Positions 1-9,994 of a stretch of 64,000 bases of DNA are shown here, in pieces. The stretch is from assembly GCA_025923195.1 (NCBI GenBank), contig JAICGJ010000005.1, forward strand, positions 1-64,000. Reading direction: 5' to 3'. How positions within the stretch are numbered: the first letter of the stretch is position 1; every line of letters starts with the position of its first letter. The DNA comes from Chryseolinea sp. (GTDB lineage Bacteria > Bacteroidota > Bacteroidia > Cytophagales > Cyclobacteriaceae). A model generated the notes under the pieces. It saw nothing but the letters and a program-made list of their open reading frames with translations, ran no database searches and was not told the DNA's origin. A program made the position numbers and the translations under genes.

Positions 1-878
1 GCAATCGTAGTGACATCCAATTTTCCGAATTGCATTTTGGCCTTTATTCCAAAAAGATTCTGTGCTCCTTGAATCAGAGTATTGTTGAGGGGCAAGCTTA
101 CATTACCGATTTCCAATTTTTGCAGAATATCTTCCTTGTAACCGGTGTACTCCACTTTCATATTGTTTTGAAAGTCAAAGGAGTTGTTATTATCAAAGTT
201 GGCGGTAACGGCAAGTTTCTCGCCAATCTTTCCCACAACGCTCATATTGATCTGCATATCAAATTCAAATCCACCGTTGCGCTGCTGACGTATAGGTATT
301 GCAGGATTACTTATTTTTTGCCACTCTCCTCCGAAATCAAGCGTCACAAAACCGCGCGGGACAAGCTCGATATAGCTGCCGCCAAAAATTCGATCTAAAA
401 TCGGACTGATAAAAATCTTAGGCGTAAAGCCACGGCCGCTTATCGGGCTTTCACCGTCCTGCGCGCGTGCCCTGCTTTGCCAATAACTTTTTAGAATCTG
501 TCTATCCTGATATTGTTTGAATTCTTCAAAAGTCATACTGGACGTGGGTCGGTAATTGAGGTCGCCGATTTTTTCATAAATCGTATAATTCATCGCGGTA
601 TCTATTTCCACATCAAGCTTCATTTGATTTGGGTCTTTCAGATTCAGCGGCGATACTGGTGTGGTATTCGAAAATGGATCGCCATACCGGTCGGGCGCGC
701 GGTAGGTAGGGCGTCGGCTGGGAGTATAGGGTCTGTTAGTGGTTGTGTCTTGCGAATTTAGACGTGTAGAATCTTGCTGCTGAGCATACGCCACTTCGGG
801 TATGTACAAAATGCTAAGCCAAACTAAAAAAAACTGGCAAAGCGAGAGAGCTTTATTCTTGCACGTAAAAAAATTCAA
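1..878 (-). CDS. sprA: SprA, type IX secretion outer-membrane translocon, N-terminal part (cut by window edge)
   Basis: SprA is the very large beta-barrel that forms the translocon of the type IX secretion system and is needed for gliding in Bacteroidota. About 292 codons are visible; the rest lies beyond base 1. The frame reads through the SprA-typical stretches TFEEFKQYQDRQ, ILDRIFGGSYIEL, NNSFDFQNNMKVEYTGYK and LQKLEIGNVSLPL. The only start that gives a signal peptide is TTG at 876-878: a short basic region, then a hydrophobic core, then a cleavage region ending AYAQQQ. This TTG follows the ruvA stop by 6 bases in the same frame. The order maeB-ruvA-sprA is common in the phylum. The family call is firm; the exact start is inferred. 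Confidence 0.9.
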   Translation of the reverse strand, partial: MNFFTCKNKALSLCQFFLVWLSILYIPEVAYAQQQDSTRLNSQDTTTNRPYTPSRRPTYRAPDRYGDPFSNTTPVSPLNLKDPNQMKLDVEIDTAMNYTIYEKIGDLNYRPTSSMTFEEFKQYQDRQILKSYWQSRARAQDGESPISGRGFTPKIFISPILDRIFGGSYIELVPRGFVTLDFGGEWQKISNPAIPIRQQRNGGFEFDMQINMSVVGKIGEKLAVTANFDNNNSFDFQNNMKVEYTGYKEDILQKLEIGNVSLPLNNTLIQGAQNLFGIKAKMQFGKLDVTTI

Positions 879-884
879 AACGTA

Positions 885-1478
885 CTATGCGTTTTTGAGG
901 GCCTGCTTAACTAAATCTTCTAAGGTAATGGTATTTCCTGATTTTTTCAGGACGGTATCAACACTTTTCTCTGCTGCTGCTTTAGGCAGACCCAGCGTGA
1001 GTAAAGCAGATAACGCTTCATTTCGCATAGTATTGTGAGGCCCTAGCGAAATTGCGGGTTGCGTTTCTTCCCATGATTCCTTCTTTAGTTTATCCTTGAG
1101 TTCTATAATCACGCGTTGCGCTGTCTTGCTTCCGATACCCTTGATTTTTTGCAACGAGGCTGCGTCTTCACGGACAATGGCGGACTTAAGTTCGTTGCAA
1201 TTCATATACGACAGCATGACGATCGCTGTGCTAGGGCCGACTCCATTTACGGAAATGAGTTGTTGAAAAAGTTTCTTCTCCGTTATGCTGCTAAAGCCAA
1301 ATAACACGTGAGCATCTTCGCGTATGTTCAGGTGGGTATGCAGCAAGACATTCTCCTGTTGCTTGATTTCGGAGAAAGTCTGCAGCGAAATGTGAAGGAG
1401 GTATCCGACTCCCTGCACATCCACAATAACAAATGTCGGGTCGCGTTGAACAAGTTTTCCTTTGAGGAATGCAATCAT
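885..1478 (-). CDS. ruvA: Holliday junction branch migration protein RuvA
   Basis: RuvA binds four-way DNA junctions as a tetramer and loads the RuvB motor for branch migration in recombinational repair. The 197-residue product has the usual family length. It shows the N-terminal OB fold (MIAFLKGKLVQRDPTFVIVD), the two helix-hairpin-helix motifs (LISVNGVGPSTAIVML and LQKIKGIGSKTAQRVIIEL) and the C-terminal RuvB-binding domain (NEALSALLTLGLPKAAAEK). The start is ATG. It lies between maeB and sprA on the same strand, 118 bases downstream of maeB and 6 bases before the proposed sprA start. No ruvB or ruvC is in the window. Confidence 0.97.
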   Translation of the reverse strand: MIAFLKGKLVQRDPTFVIVDVQGVGYLLHISLQTFSEIKQQENVLLHTHLNIREDAHVLFGFSSITEKKLFQQLISVNGVGPSTAIVMLSYMNCNELKSAIVREDAASLQKIKGIGSKTAQRVIIELKDKLKKESWEETQPAISLGPHNTMRNEALSALLTLGLPKAAAEKSVDTVLKKSGNTITLEDLVKQALKNA

Positions 1479-1596
1479 GTCTAAAGTTCTGGCTTTCTAC
1501 CTGTTAAAAATGTAAATAAAATAAAGATTTTATCACATTGTAAGATCGCCGTCCATTTTGACAATAGTAATTCTACGAAATGATTTTTAACCCGTT

Positions 1597-3879
1597 CTAT
1601 AAATGATCATTCTGTTCATGTAACTGGGCGTCGACAACAGCAATGGCTGCCATGTTAACGATTTCCCGAATGGAGCTTCCTAGCTGTAATATGTGTACCG
1701 GTTTTTTCATGCCCAATAAAATGGGACCAATTGCATCCGCTCCACCGATTTCCATCAAAAGTTTATATGCTATGTTACCAGACGACAGATTTGGGAAGAT
1801 AAGGGTATTTGCCTCCTCTTTGGCCAGTGCACTGAAGGGGAACGTCTCTTGCTGAATTTGTGTATTCAGCGCAACGTTTGCCTGAATGTCCCCCTCGACC
1901 ACTAACGACGGATTACGAAGCCTGGCCAGCCGAACTGCTTCCCGCGCTTTTTCAGGGACCACTCCCTTCGATGAACCGAAATTCGAATAGGAGAGCATTG
2001 CGATACGGGGTTCCATATCAAAGGACTTGACACCTCTTGCAGTTAGTTCGATAATCTCAGCCAACTCCTTGGCATCGGGATTCAGATTAACGGTTGTGTC
2101 GGCAAAAAAGAAAGTGCCTCGCTTATTTAAAATTATGTACATGCCGGCAACGCGGTTAACGCCCTCAGCCGTACCGATAATTTGTAGTGACGGAAGTATT
2201 GTTTTTGGATAATCTTTAGTCAGTCCGCTCACCAAAGCATCTGCGTCTCCATGCTCCACCATCATCGCTGCATAGTAATTGCGCTCGCGGACCAGCCTCA
2301 GACAGTCCTGGATCGTAAGGCCTTTGCGTTGCCGTTTTTTATACAAGACTTCGGCATACCTGGTCACATTTTCAGTATCAGCTCGGGGATATATGATAGG
2401 ACAATCATGCAGATCTAATTTGTGCTCTTCAATAAGCTGCAAAATCTCTGATTTGTTGCCAAGTAAAATTGGCTTTGCGATACCCTCATCCTTTAATATC
2501 TGAGCGGCCTTGAGAATTTTGCTATGGGTAGCTTCGGTGAATACTACACGCTTCGGATTTTTCTTCGCGCGATCAATGACACGCGACATTAATTTCTGAT
2601 CAATGCCAATTCGTTTTTGAAGCGTGTCGTAGTAGGAGCCCCAGTCGGTGATCGGATTCTTAGCCACACCTGAATCCATGGCAGCTTTCGCAACGGCTGG
2701 GGAGATGGTCGTGATTAACCGTGTATCAAGAGGTTTGGGAATTAGATAGTCTCTACCGAATCGGATCTTGTCGGTTCCGTAAGCCTTGACGACCATGTCG
2801 GGAACAGGTTCCTTGGCGAGTCTGGCGATAGCATGAACTGCAGCCAATTTCATTTCCTCATTGATTTCAGTAGCGCGGACATCCAGCGCGCCGCGAAATA
2901 TGTAAGGGAATCCCAAAACATTATTGACTTGGTTAGGATGGTCGGACCTGCCGGTTGCCATAATGATATCGGACCTGGTTTGCATAGCCAGATCATAGCT
3001 GATTTCCGGATTAGGGTTCGCCAGCGCAAATACTATCGGATCGTTCGCCATGTTATTGAGGTCCTCTGGAGTTATGGCGTCAGCTACGGAAAGTCCGACA
3101 AAAACATCTGCACCCTTGATCGCGTTTTGGAGCGTGTCGATTTTACGATTTGTAATGAACTGTGATTTAATATCATCCAGGTTTGTGCGTTCGTTGTTAA
3201 GCACGCCTTTACTATCGCACATGATGATATTTTCCTTTCTCGCCCCAAGCGCAATATATAATTTAGTGCAGCTAACGGCCGCGGCACCCGCCCCGTTAAC
3301 AACGATCGTTACATCCTGAATTTTCTTTCCGATGATTTCCAGAGCGTTTAACAGTGCAGAAGAAGAAATAATTGCGGTCCCGTGCTGATCATCATGCATA
3401 ATTGGAATCTTCATTTTCTTTTTGAGCTCTGTTTCGATTTTGAAGCATTCGGGAGCCTTTATGTCTTCCAGGTTAATACCGCCAAAGGTAGGCTCTAGCG
3501 ACTTTACTATTTTTATGAACTCGTCTGGATCCTCCTCGCTGATTTCAATATCAAATACATCTATTCCCGCAAACTTTTTGAACAGAACACCCTTGCCCTC
3601 CATGACGGGCTTAGCGGCTTCAGGCCCAATATTACCCAAACCCAATACAGCGGTTCCGTTTGATATTACGGCGACGAGATTTCCCTTTGATGTATATTTA
3701 TAAACGTCCTCCGGGTTAGCGGCAATTTCTTTGCATGGCTCTGCTACGCCGGGAGAATAAGCCAGGGCTAAGTCAAGTTGAGAAGTCAGTGCTTTGGTTG
3801 GAACGACTTCAATTTTTCCTGGCTGTCCTTGCATGTGGTAATTCAAGGCATCCTGCTTTCGAATTTTTTTAATCGACAT
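1597..3879 (-). CDS. maeB: NADP-dependent malic enzyme with C-terminal phosphotransacetylase-like domain (MaeB type)
   Basis: Catalyses oxidative decarboxylation of malate to pyruvate with NADP in the cytoplasm, supplying NADPH and pyruvate. At 760 residues it has the long MaeB architecture. Residues of about 1-430 are malic enzyme, with the catalytic region [16 protein letters not shown] and the dinucleotide-binding motif [12 protein letters not shown]. Residues from about 430 to the end resemble phosphate acetyltransferase; in known MaeB enzymes this part is regulatory and acetyl-CoA responsive. The start is ATG at 3877-3879. It is divergent from the histidine kinase gene, and ruvA and sprA follow on the same strand. 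Confidence 0.96.
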   Translation of the reverse strand: MSIKKIRKQDALNYHMQGQPGKIEVVPTKALTSQLDLALAYSPGVAEPCKEIAANPEDVYKYTSKGNLVAVISNGTAVLGLGNIGPEAAKPVMEGKGVLFKKFAGIDVFDIEISEEDPDEFIKIVKSLEPTFGGINLEDIKAPECFKIETELKKKMKIPIMHDDQHGTAIISSSALLNALEIIGKKIQDVTIVVNGAGAAAVSCTKLYIALGARKENIIMCDSKGVLNNERTNLDDIKSQFITNRKIDTLQNAIKGADVFVGLSVADAITPEDLNNMANDPIVFALANPNPEISYDLAMQTRSDIIMATGRSDHPNQVNNVLGFPYIFRGALDVRATEINEEMKLAAVHAIARLAKEPVPDMVVKAYGTDKIRFGRDYLIPKPLDTRLITTISPAVAKAAMDSGVAKNPITDWGSYYDTLQKRIGIDQKLMSRVIDRAKKNPKRVVFTEATHSKILKAAQILKDEGIAKPILLGNKSEILQLIEEHKLDLHDCPIIYPRADTENVTRYAEVLYKKRQRKGLTIQDCLRLVRERNYYAAMMVEHGDADALVSGLTKDYPKTILPSLQIIGTAEGVNRVAGMYIILNKRGTFFFADTTVNLNPDAKELAEIIELTARGVKSFDMEPRIAMLSYSNFGSSKGVVPEKAREAVRLARLRNPSLVVEGDIQANVALNTQIQQETFPFSALAKEEANTLIFPNLSSGNIAYKLLMEIGGADAIGPILLGMKKPVHILQLGSSIREIVNMAAIAVVDAQLHEQNDHL

Positions 3880-3995
3880 GTGGGTTCGGTTAAGGGGTTA
3901 AAGATAATAAGGATAGGAAAAGATATTATATTGTCGGGCAGATACAATGAAATGATTTATAGTTCCGTATTTCAAACCCAAAAAGTCGCCTGTTG

Positions 3996-5606
3996 ATGAG
4001 GTCTTCGTTTAAAGGGTATGTGTTGTATGCAATTGTCATTATAATTGCTTTGCTTATTGTCGTCGACACCTACTTAATCTATCTCAACAATCGTGTTATA
4101 ACATTTAATAAAGGGCAGCAAGATAGGGCAGAGATGGTCAAGGTTAATACAAGTGACATTATGCGCAGCCTACACCTCCTCGACTTAGCCGTTCGTAGTT
4201 ATGCTTTTGTGAAAAATCAACATTACAAAAATGCCATCGATATTGCCATAAAAGATAAGAACGCCTCGTTGCAGCAGCTCGAGTCCTCGCTTAGGTCACA
4301 AAATTATTCGATGCGCAAATTGTATCAGTTTAAAGATTCTGTTGAGCGTTACGTGGCTTTGACTAATGTAATGACCGACTTAATTGACAACAATAATCAC
4401 AGTGCCTTTGTAAAGTTACTGGAAATCGACCATGGATATAAAGTTTGGCTCCAGTATCAGGAGTTTTCAAAAGATATTTATCGTTTTGAGGATCAGATTT
4501 CACAAGAGGCTCAACTGCGTTATGACGATGCATTGAACAATACTTATTTGTTACAAATGATTCTTTTTGCGATCGCTGTTCCGACTTTGGGATATACAGC
4601 GTATTATACAAACAGAACAGTCTCGATATCGGAACGGCTGCGAAAATCCGAAGAAGAAAAAGCCGCTATTCTTGCAGAACAAAATCGCCTCTTGGAGAAA
4701 ACCGTTCATGAGAGAACACGCGAAATTCTTGCTCAAAATGAGGAGATTACGGCACAGAACGAAGAAATCAGTCTTCACAACGAAAGACTGACAGAGGCCA
4801 AGAGGATCATCGAAAAACAAAATGAATTCATTCAGGAGCAAAATGATGAGTTGGCGATCGAGGTGGAAAGGCAGACGCAAAAGCTGAAGCAAGCCAACGC
4901 CGAGTTGACTGAACATAATAATAGACTCGAACAGTTTGCTTTTGTTATATCACATAATCTGAGGGCACCCATGTCACGGATTATCGGACTGTCGTCAATC
5001 CTGGATTTTACTAAAGAGGCAAATGAAGTTTCAGAGATTGTAAAGCTCATGATGCGGTCAACACAGGAGCTGGATCAGATCATAAAAGATTTGACAGAAA
5101 TACTGGCTGTTCAAAAAGTGAATAGCGAGCTTATGAAGCAAATTCAACTGGACAGCGTATTAAACAAAGTGATAGACACGCTTCACGATGATATCAAGGA
5201 AGCCAATGCCCGTATTTCTGCAGACTTCAGTGAAGCAGAGGGTCTAAAGACCATACCTAGCTACATGGAAAGTATTTTTTACAATTTGATCAGCAACGCA
5301 ATCAAGTACCGGCACCCCGAACGGCACCCGGTTATTAGTCTTCAGTCTCAGAGGACAGGCGAGTACGTTCAGATCGATATTGCGGATAACGGTTTGGGAA
5401 TTGATACAGAAACACACAAAGACAATTTATTCAGTCTTTATAAAAGGTTTCATTCCCACGTTGATGGGAGAGGATTGGGTCTCTATCTTGTCAAGACTCA
5501 GGTAGCAGCTTTAGGAGGAAAAATAGACCTTAAGAGTAAGCAAGGTGATGGCACAGTTTTCAGTCTGTGGATCAAGTCTGAACCTACTATTAACGCGCTT
5601 GCGTAA
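3996..5606 (+). CDS. Membrane sensor histidine kinase with CHASE3-like sensor and long coiled coil
   Basis: A hybrid-free, orphan sensor kinase: no response regulator gene lies nearby. Order of parts: transmembrane helix at about residues 8-27, a periplasmic helical CHASE3-like region at about 30-185, a second transmembrane helix at about 187-207, a coiled coil rich in Gln, Asn and Glu (repeats such as AQNEEITAQNEEI), then an H-box (FAFVISHNLRAPMSR) and an HATPase domain with the N box (LISNAIKYRHPE) and G boxes (DIADNGLGID and GRGLGLYLVK). The ATG at 3996 is preferred over the adjoining TTG at 3993. Its 3' end overlaps the convergent DUF4837 gene by 17 bases. The signal sensed is unknown. 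Confidence 0.9.
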   Translation: MRSSFKGYVLYAIVIIIALLIVVDTYLIYLNNRVITFNKGQQDRAEMVKVNTSDIMRSLHLLDLAVRSYAFVKNQHYKNAIDIAIKDKNASLQQLESSLRSQNYSMRKLYQFKDSVERYVALTNVMTDLIDNNNHSAFVKLLEIDHGYKVWLQYQEFSKDIYRFEDQISQEAQLRYDDALNNTYLLQMILFAIAVPTLGYTAYYTNRTVSISERLRKSEEEKAAILAEQNRLLEKTVHERTREILAQNEEITAQNEEISLHNERLTEAKRIIEKQNEFIQEQNDELAIEVERQTQKLKQANAELTEHNNRLEQFAFVISHNLRAPMSRIIGLSSILDFTKEANEVSEIVKLMMRSTQELDQIIKDLTEILAVQKVNSELMKQIQLDSVLNKVIDTLHDDIKEANARISADFSEAEGLKTIPSYMESIFYNLISNAIKYRHPERHPVISLQSQRTGEYVQIDIADNGLGIDTETHKDNLFSLYKRFHSHVDGRGLGLYLVKTQVAALGGKIDLKSKQGDGTVFSLWIKSEPTINALA

Positions 5607-6672
5607 GCTCTGCGCTCGTCTTAAATGACCAAAGAATAGTTTCCAATTCGCGCATAAATTCCCTCTTGTCTTTGCCCGGCGCGAATGCAAATCCCTCAAT
5701 GTAATAAAGTACGCCTTTAGGCTCATCGGCTATTGCATAACCCAAGAATGGTCCGCCCATGGTGCGGTTGTTGGTACGCCAAAGTCCTCTTACCTCCATC
5801 GCAAAGCGATTATTGAAATTAACTTGTTTGGTTAATACATCGGCGTCGTCGCGCTCTGTGATCAAGTAGCTTATTGGATTCTTAGGATCTTCATACAAAT
5901 ACCTTTTTGCAATGGCATCCCTCCACGCAATTATACTATCGGGCAAAAACTGATATTCGCTTTCATAGGGTTTCCAGGTAACAAAAATATCCTTGTCGTG
6001 ATCAGGGGCGATTTGTCGTAGCCAGACAAAATCAGACCGCCGGTCTGCCAACTTATAGCCTACTGGTATGCCGATTTCGATGTTCTGCTCCCGGCGTAAG
6101 AAAGCAGATACACCGTCTGCTGACCGCCTGCCCAGAAGACTTTTTGTGAGCCTCTGCCGCTCCAACAGATTGAAATAATCAATTATTTTTTGCCCGTCCC
6201 TTTTAAGGTGCCGGATGAGGTTTTCTTCTCTATCCCCAAACAGATACATAACTTCCTGGCCCAGCGCATATTCATCTTTGATTGTCGACATGTAAAAGCT
6301 TGTATCTCTTTTGATTCGTTCAATGGTTTGGGGACCAATCGTTTCCTTCAAGGTCCTTGAGCCTCTGGTATTTTGATCTAACGTAAAAACGTACACAAGA
6401 TTCCTAAGTTGGGTAAGCAGCCTCATGTTTTTTTCCGGGTGGGCCCAGATGACAGTAAACATTGGCTCGTCCTGCGGCAACGCAGGAACCTCTGCACGGA
6501 ATATTTTCTTGAGTTCGGCTCCCAACGCACCTTTCCATTGGATAGAATCCACGATCAGCACAATCTCACCTGGCTTTCCATTGGCTTTGGGAAGATATTC
6601 AGGATTTTTTTCGTTGTCGCAACCTGCAAACAACGCAAGGATACTCGCTAAAAGTAATAAGATGTACTTCAT
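5590..6672 (-). CDS. DUF4837 family lipoprotein
   Basis: A probable outer-membrane lipoprotein of a Bacteroidota-restricted family with no established function. The N-terminus from ATG 6672 is MKYILLLLASILALFAGCD, a lipoprotein signal with lipobox FAGC; a TTG two codons earlier would only add two residues. The mature part of about 340 residues contains family-like stretches such as KPGEIVLIVDSIQWKG near the N-terminus and MGGPFLGYAIADE near the C-terminus. It is transcribed convergently with the histidine kinase gene and ends inside it by 17 bases. Upstream, 95 bases separate it from mltD on the same strand. The assignment rests on overall resemblance. Confidence 0.82.
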   Translation of the reverse strand: MKYILLLLASILALFAGCDNEKNPEYLPKANGKPGEIVLIVDSIQWKGALGAELKKIFRAEVPALPQDEPMFTVIWAHPEKNMRLLTQLRNLVYVFTLDQNTRGSRTLKETIGPQTIERIKRDTSFYMSTIKDEYALGQEVMYLFGDREENLIRHLKRDGQKIIDYFNLLERQRLTKSLLGRRSADGVSAFLRREQNIEIGIPVGYKLADRRSDFVWLRQIAPDHDKDIFVTWKPYESEYQFLPDSIIAWRDAIAKRYLYEDPKNPISYLITERDDADVLTKQVNFNNRFAMEVRGLWRTNNRTMGGPFLGYAIADEPKGVLYYIEGFAFAPGKDKREFMRELETILWSFKTSAELTQAR

Positions 6673-6767
6673 GATCAATTGTTCGTGACAATAATGTATA
6701 ATCTACAAAACAGTCACACCGGAGAGTAAGTTATTATTTATGGGTGGATACTAAAAAATTGACGCAA

Positions 6768-8213
6768 TTAAATGCCAATGATTAATTTCTGGCCTGGTTG
6801 AATCTTTGCGTTGTCTAAATTGTTTAGTGTCTTGATTTTTTCGATGGTCAACCCTTCAAATTTCTTAGAAATATCCCATAAAGTATCACCCGGTTGAACC
6901 ACATAGGTTTTCGAACCGGCAATAGGTATCGGGGTAGAAGGCTGCGTCGACTTATTCGAGGCTAGGGCAGACGATCCCGAACTTTGTTTCTGCCAGATAT
7001 TCAATCGTTGACCCACACGGATTGTGTTCCCCCTAAGATTGTTCCACTTCCGAAGGTCATTGACGCGTACTCCATACCGGATGGCTATCGAACCCAAGAC
7101 GTCACCGCTTTTTACTTTGTAAACGATTCGGTCCCTCCCATAGGTGCTTCCTTCCGTTTTCTGCGCTAAGATCTCCAGTTCTTTCTTGCCAATTTTTGAG
7201 GCAGAGTCGAGAATCGCCATCCTGTTTAAGGATAAGAGATCCTTTGTTTCCTTCGGGATGTACAGCGTGTACGATTTTTTAGTTTCGGGTATCGCATTCC
7301 GCTGGATTGACGGGTTAAGTCGCTGCAAATCTTCCATGCAAGCACCCGTCAGGTTCGCGAAAGTTTCAAAATGAAGAAACTTTGAAACCTGAATTGTATC
7401 ATATCGCGGCAGCATTTCCTCTCCTTCATCAAAGAAATTGTGTTCATCCAGATAATTCATCGTGTAATTAATGGCAACAAACTGCGGAACATATGAACGT
7501 GTTTCACGCGGAAGGTTTGGATAGATTTCCCAGAACGAGCGCTTATAACCTGATCTCCTTATAGCTCGCTTTACATTTCCAGGACCTGTATTATATGCGG
7601 CCAACGCAAGCTCCCAATCATGGAACATATTGTACAAGTCGCGTAAATATCGGCAAGCCGATTCCGTTGCCTTCTCGGGATCCATTCTTTCATCGATATA
7701 CCAATCGTTGTGAAGTCCATAGTACTTTCCCGTTGCAGACATAAACTGCCATAAACCGACAGCGCGCACGCGCGAAACCGCGCGTGGGTTCAAGCCCGAC
7801 TCTATGATAGAAAGATACTTGAGCTCATCGGGCAAGTTGTATTTTGCCAAGTATTTTTCGAAGATGGGAAAGTAGAGGTTTTTCCTTCGCATCATCATGC
7901 GGGTGTACTCCCGATCTTTCACGGTAAAATAGTTTATGAAGGCATGAACGCGTTCGTTATAGATCAGCGGCATATTCTTCTCAATACATGCGAGGCGGTC
8001 GCGGTACAATTCGGGGCTATCGTCGCCCGGCACAAATTCTAACTGACTGGGTAGTGCAAAATAAACGAAATCTGCGGTATCTTCTTTGAATATCAGCTCT
8101 TCCTCAGCGATTGCAACTTCCAGTGAATCGACGACAAGGGAATCAGGCTGCACCTGGCAGTATGCGGCTGTTGAAAAAATTATGAACAGAAAGGAGAGTA
8201 AATTCCTTTTCAT
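6768..8213 (-). CDS. mltD: Membrane-bound lytic transglycosylase, MltD type, with two LysM domains
   Basis: Cleaves peptidoglycan glycan strands in the periplasm. The 481-residue protein has a signal peptide (MKRNLLSFLFIIFSTAAYCQ), an SLT goose-lysozyme-like domain at about residues 105-260 with the catalytic Glu context YLSIIESGLNPRA, then GLWQFMSATGKYYGL and LAAYNTGPGNVKRA, and two C-terminal LysM modules (VYKVKSGDVLGSIAIRYGV and YVVQPGDTLWDISKKFEGL). The start is ATG at 8211-8213, with two bases after the gatA stop, so it is translated in one operon with gatA and tatA. No lipobox Cys is seen, unlike E. coli MltD, so it may be soluble or barely anchored. Confidence 0.93.
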   Translation of the reverse strand: MKRNLLSFLFIIFSTAAYCQVQPDSLVVDSLEVAIAEEELIFKEDTADFVYFALPSQLEFVPGDDSPELYRDRLACIEKNMPLIYNERVHAFINYFTVKDREYTRMMMRRKNLYFPIFEKYLAKYNLPDELKYLSIIESGLNPRAVSRVRAVGLWQFMSATGKYYGLHNDWYIDERMDPEKATESACRYLRDLYNMFHDWELALAAYNTGPGNVKRAIRRSGYKRSFWEIYPNLPRETRSYVPQFVAINYTMNYLDEHNFFDEGEEMLPRYDTIQVSKFLHFETFANLTGACMEDLQRLNPSIQRNAIPETKKSYTLYIPKETKDLLSLNRMAILDSASKIGKKELEILAQKTEGSTYGRDRIVYKVKSGDVLGSIAIRYGVRVNDLRKWNNLRGNTIRVGQRLNIWQKQSSGSSALASNKSTQPSTPIPIAGSKTYVVQPGDTLWDISKKFEGLTIEKIKTLNNLDNAKIQPGQKLIIGI

Positions 8214-8215
8214 GG

Positions 8216-9643
8216 TCAGTTCATTAGTGAATTTGAAAAATACAATAGTTCCGACTCTTCAAAATCGTCAGCAATAACCTGCAATCCAATCGGTAAGCCT
8301 TGTTGATCGGCTCCGCAAGGTATGGCTATTGCCGGAACGCCGGCAACATTAGCTTGAACGGAGAAAAGGTCTGCTAAGTACATCTCAAGTGGATTATCAG
8401 TATGTTCTCCAAGTTTAAACGCCGTTGTAGGCGTTATTGGCATAATGATAAAGTCATATTCTTTAAAGATTGCCTTTGTTTTATCACGTATGATGCGCCT
8501 GACTTTTTGTGCCTTGGTATAGTACGCATCATAATAGCTGGCACTGAGAACAAATGTTCCAAGTAGGATCCGGCGCTGAACTTCCTTTCCGAAACCTTCT
8601 GATCTGCTTTTTTTGTACATCGAACTGAGATCAGTTGCGTTAGCCGTACGATAGCCATACCGTACCCCATCATATCTGGATAGATTTGAGCTTGCTTCGG
8701 CGGTAGCGAGAATGTAGTAGGTGGGTAGCACGTATTCCATAAGTGGAAAATCAATTACCTCAACCGAATGCCCACTGTTTTTTATTTCTTGAACTTTATT
8801 CTGAATACTCTCCCTGATCTCCGGCTGCAGGCCGCTGGATTCATCGATTTCCCGGACGTAAGCCACCTTATAAGATTTGACAGCGGGGCGTTGCAATTCT
8901 TTTGAATACGACGGAACGGGTCTTTGAGAAACAGTGCTATCTGCCTCATCCGGCCCAGCAATGACTTCCAGTACTAGCGCAACGTCCTCAACCGATTTTG
9001 CAAATATACCTATGCAGTCAAATGATGAACCATAGGCAACGAGCCCAAAGCGTGATATGCGAGAGTATGTAGGTTTCAAACCAACTACGCCGCAGAATGC
9101 AGCTGGCTGACGGACAGAACCTCCTGTGTCGGAGCCCAGAGATACGCGGCACATATCGGCCTGGACAGCCACAGCGGATCCGCCGGAAGAGCCACCAGGG
9201 ACGCGTTCATTATCGACATCGTTCAAAACGGGGCCAAAGGCTGAGTTTTCATTTGACGAGCCCATAGCAAATTCATCGCAGTTTTGCCGGCCGATAATTA
9301 TAGCGTCTTCATCCAGCAGACGTTGGACTGCCGTACCACTAAATTGAGAAACAAAGCCGTTAAGTATTTTACTACCTGCCTGGAGCGGATGATCCTTGTA
9401 GGCTAGGACGTCCTTTAGGCCTACTATTAGACCGGCAAGCTTACCTGGCTTGCCGTCCTTAAATTTCTTATCGATTTCAAGCGCGCGTTTGAGCGCCTCA
9501 TCCTCATACACACTCAAAAAAGCATTCAGATGTGCTTTTCGCTTGATGTTTTCCAGGTGATCCCGAACCAGATCTTGAGTGGAAAGAACCCCTTGCTGCA
9601 GATCGTGTTGTATTTCGCGAAGTGTAGCGTACGTCTTCAACAC
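8216..9643 (-). CDS. gatA: Asp-tRNA(Asn)/Glu-tRNA(Gln) amidotransferase subunit A (GatA)
   Basis: GatA is the amidase subunit that hydrolyses glutamine and feeds ammonia to GatB for making Gln-tRNA and Asn-tRNA. The 475-residue product shows the amidase signature GGSSGGSAVAVQADM, the catalytic Lys context VGLKDVLAYKD, the cis-Ser region GSDTGGSVRQPAAFCG, and the C-terminal VAGVPAIAIPCG. The first codon is GTG at 9641-9643, directly followed by TTG; no ATG is available near the conserved N-terminus. Two bases separate it from tatA upstream and two from mltD downstream, which indicates translational coupling. gatB and gatC are not in the window. Confidence 0.96.
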   Translation of the reverse strand: MLKTYATLREIQHDLQQGVLSTQDLVRDHLENIKRKAHLNAFLSVYEDEALKRALEIDKKFKDGKPGKLAGLIVGLKDVLAYKDHPLQAGSKILNGFVSQFSGTAVQRLLDEDAIIIGRQNCDEFAMGSSNENSAFGPVLNDVDNERVPGGSSGGSAVAVQADMCRVSLGSDTGGSVRQPAAFCGVVGLKPTYSRISRFGLVAYGSSFDCIGIFAKSVEDVALVLEVIAGPDEADSTVSQRPVPSYSKELQRPAVKSYKVAYVREIDESSGLQPEIRESIQNKVQEIKNSGHSVEVIDFPLMEYVLPTYYILATAEASSNLSRYDGVRYGYRTANATDLSSMYKKSRSEGFGKEVQRRILLGTFVLSASYYDAYYTKAQKVRRIIRDKTKAIFKEYDFIIMPITPTTAFKLGEHTDNPLEMYLADLFSVQANVAGVPAIAIPCGADQQGLPIGLQVIADDFEESELLYFSNSLMN

Positions 9644-9645
9644 TT

Positions 9646-9858
9646 TTATTTGGTGTCTTCTATTTTTGCTGCACTGCTAGCGTCTTCCACTTCCTTTTTC
9701 ACATCCTTAACCGAATCCTTAAATTCCCTGACGCCTTTACCGAGACCTTTCATGAATTCAGGTATTTTCTTGGCGCCAAAAAACACTAGAACGAAAAGGC
9801 CTATGAGAAGAATTTCCTGGAATCCAACTCCCTGTAAAAACAATATTGTAGTATTCAT
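9646..9858 (-). CDS. tatA: Sec-independent protein translocase subunit TatA/TatE
   Basis: A 70-residue subunit of the twin-arginine translocase, which forms the pore for folded proteins in the inner membrane. It has a short periplasmic N-terminus, one transmembrane helix (FQEILLIGLFVLVFFG), the hinge with AKKIPEFMKGLGKG, an amphipathic helix (VREFKDSVKDVKKEVED) and a charged tail. The start is ATG at 9856-9858. It is the first gene of tatA-gatA-mltD. A promoter of the phylum's type sits 23 bases upstream of the start codon. No tatC is in the window. Confidence 0.95.
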   Translation of the reverse strand: MNTTILFLQGVGFQEILLIGLFVLVFFGAKKIPEFMKGLGKGVREFKDSVKDVKKEVEDASSAAKIEDTK

Positions 9859-9880
9859 GGCATTAGTTTTAATCGAATAA

Positions 9881-9911
9881 CAAAAGTAGGCGAAAAAAAC
9901 GTACCATCAAA
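9881..9911 (-). promoter_or_regulatory. Bacteroidota sigma-A promoter for tatA-gatA-mltD
   Basis: Read on the minus strand, TTTG (plus 9908-9911) is followed by a 19-base spacer and TACTTTTG (plus 9881-9888). This fits the phylum's consensus TTTG, about 19 bases, TAnnTTTG. It lies just upstream of the tatA ATG and implies a short leader of roughly 15 bases. Confidence 0.8.
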
Positions 9912-9994
9912 TGAATCTAATTCAATGTCTTGGCCGGGTTTCAAGTATGATATCAGGTCAAAAACGAGGATAAACCATTCGATTTGACGAATTT

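Noticed and set aside
802..1038. Open frame on the plus strand over the ruvA 3' end
   Set aside because: It lies antisense to ruvA and the sprA start and has no family resemblance.
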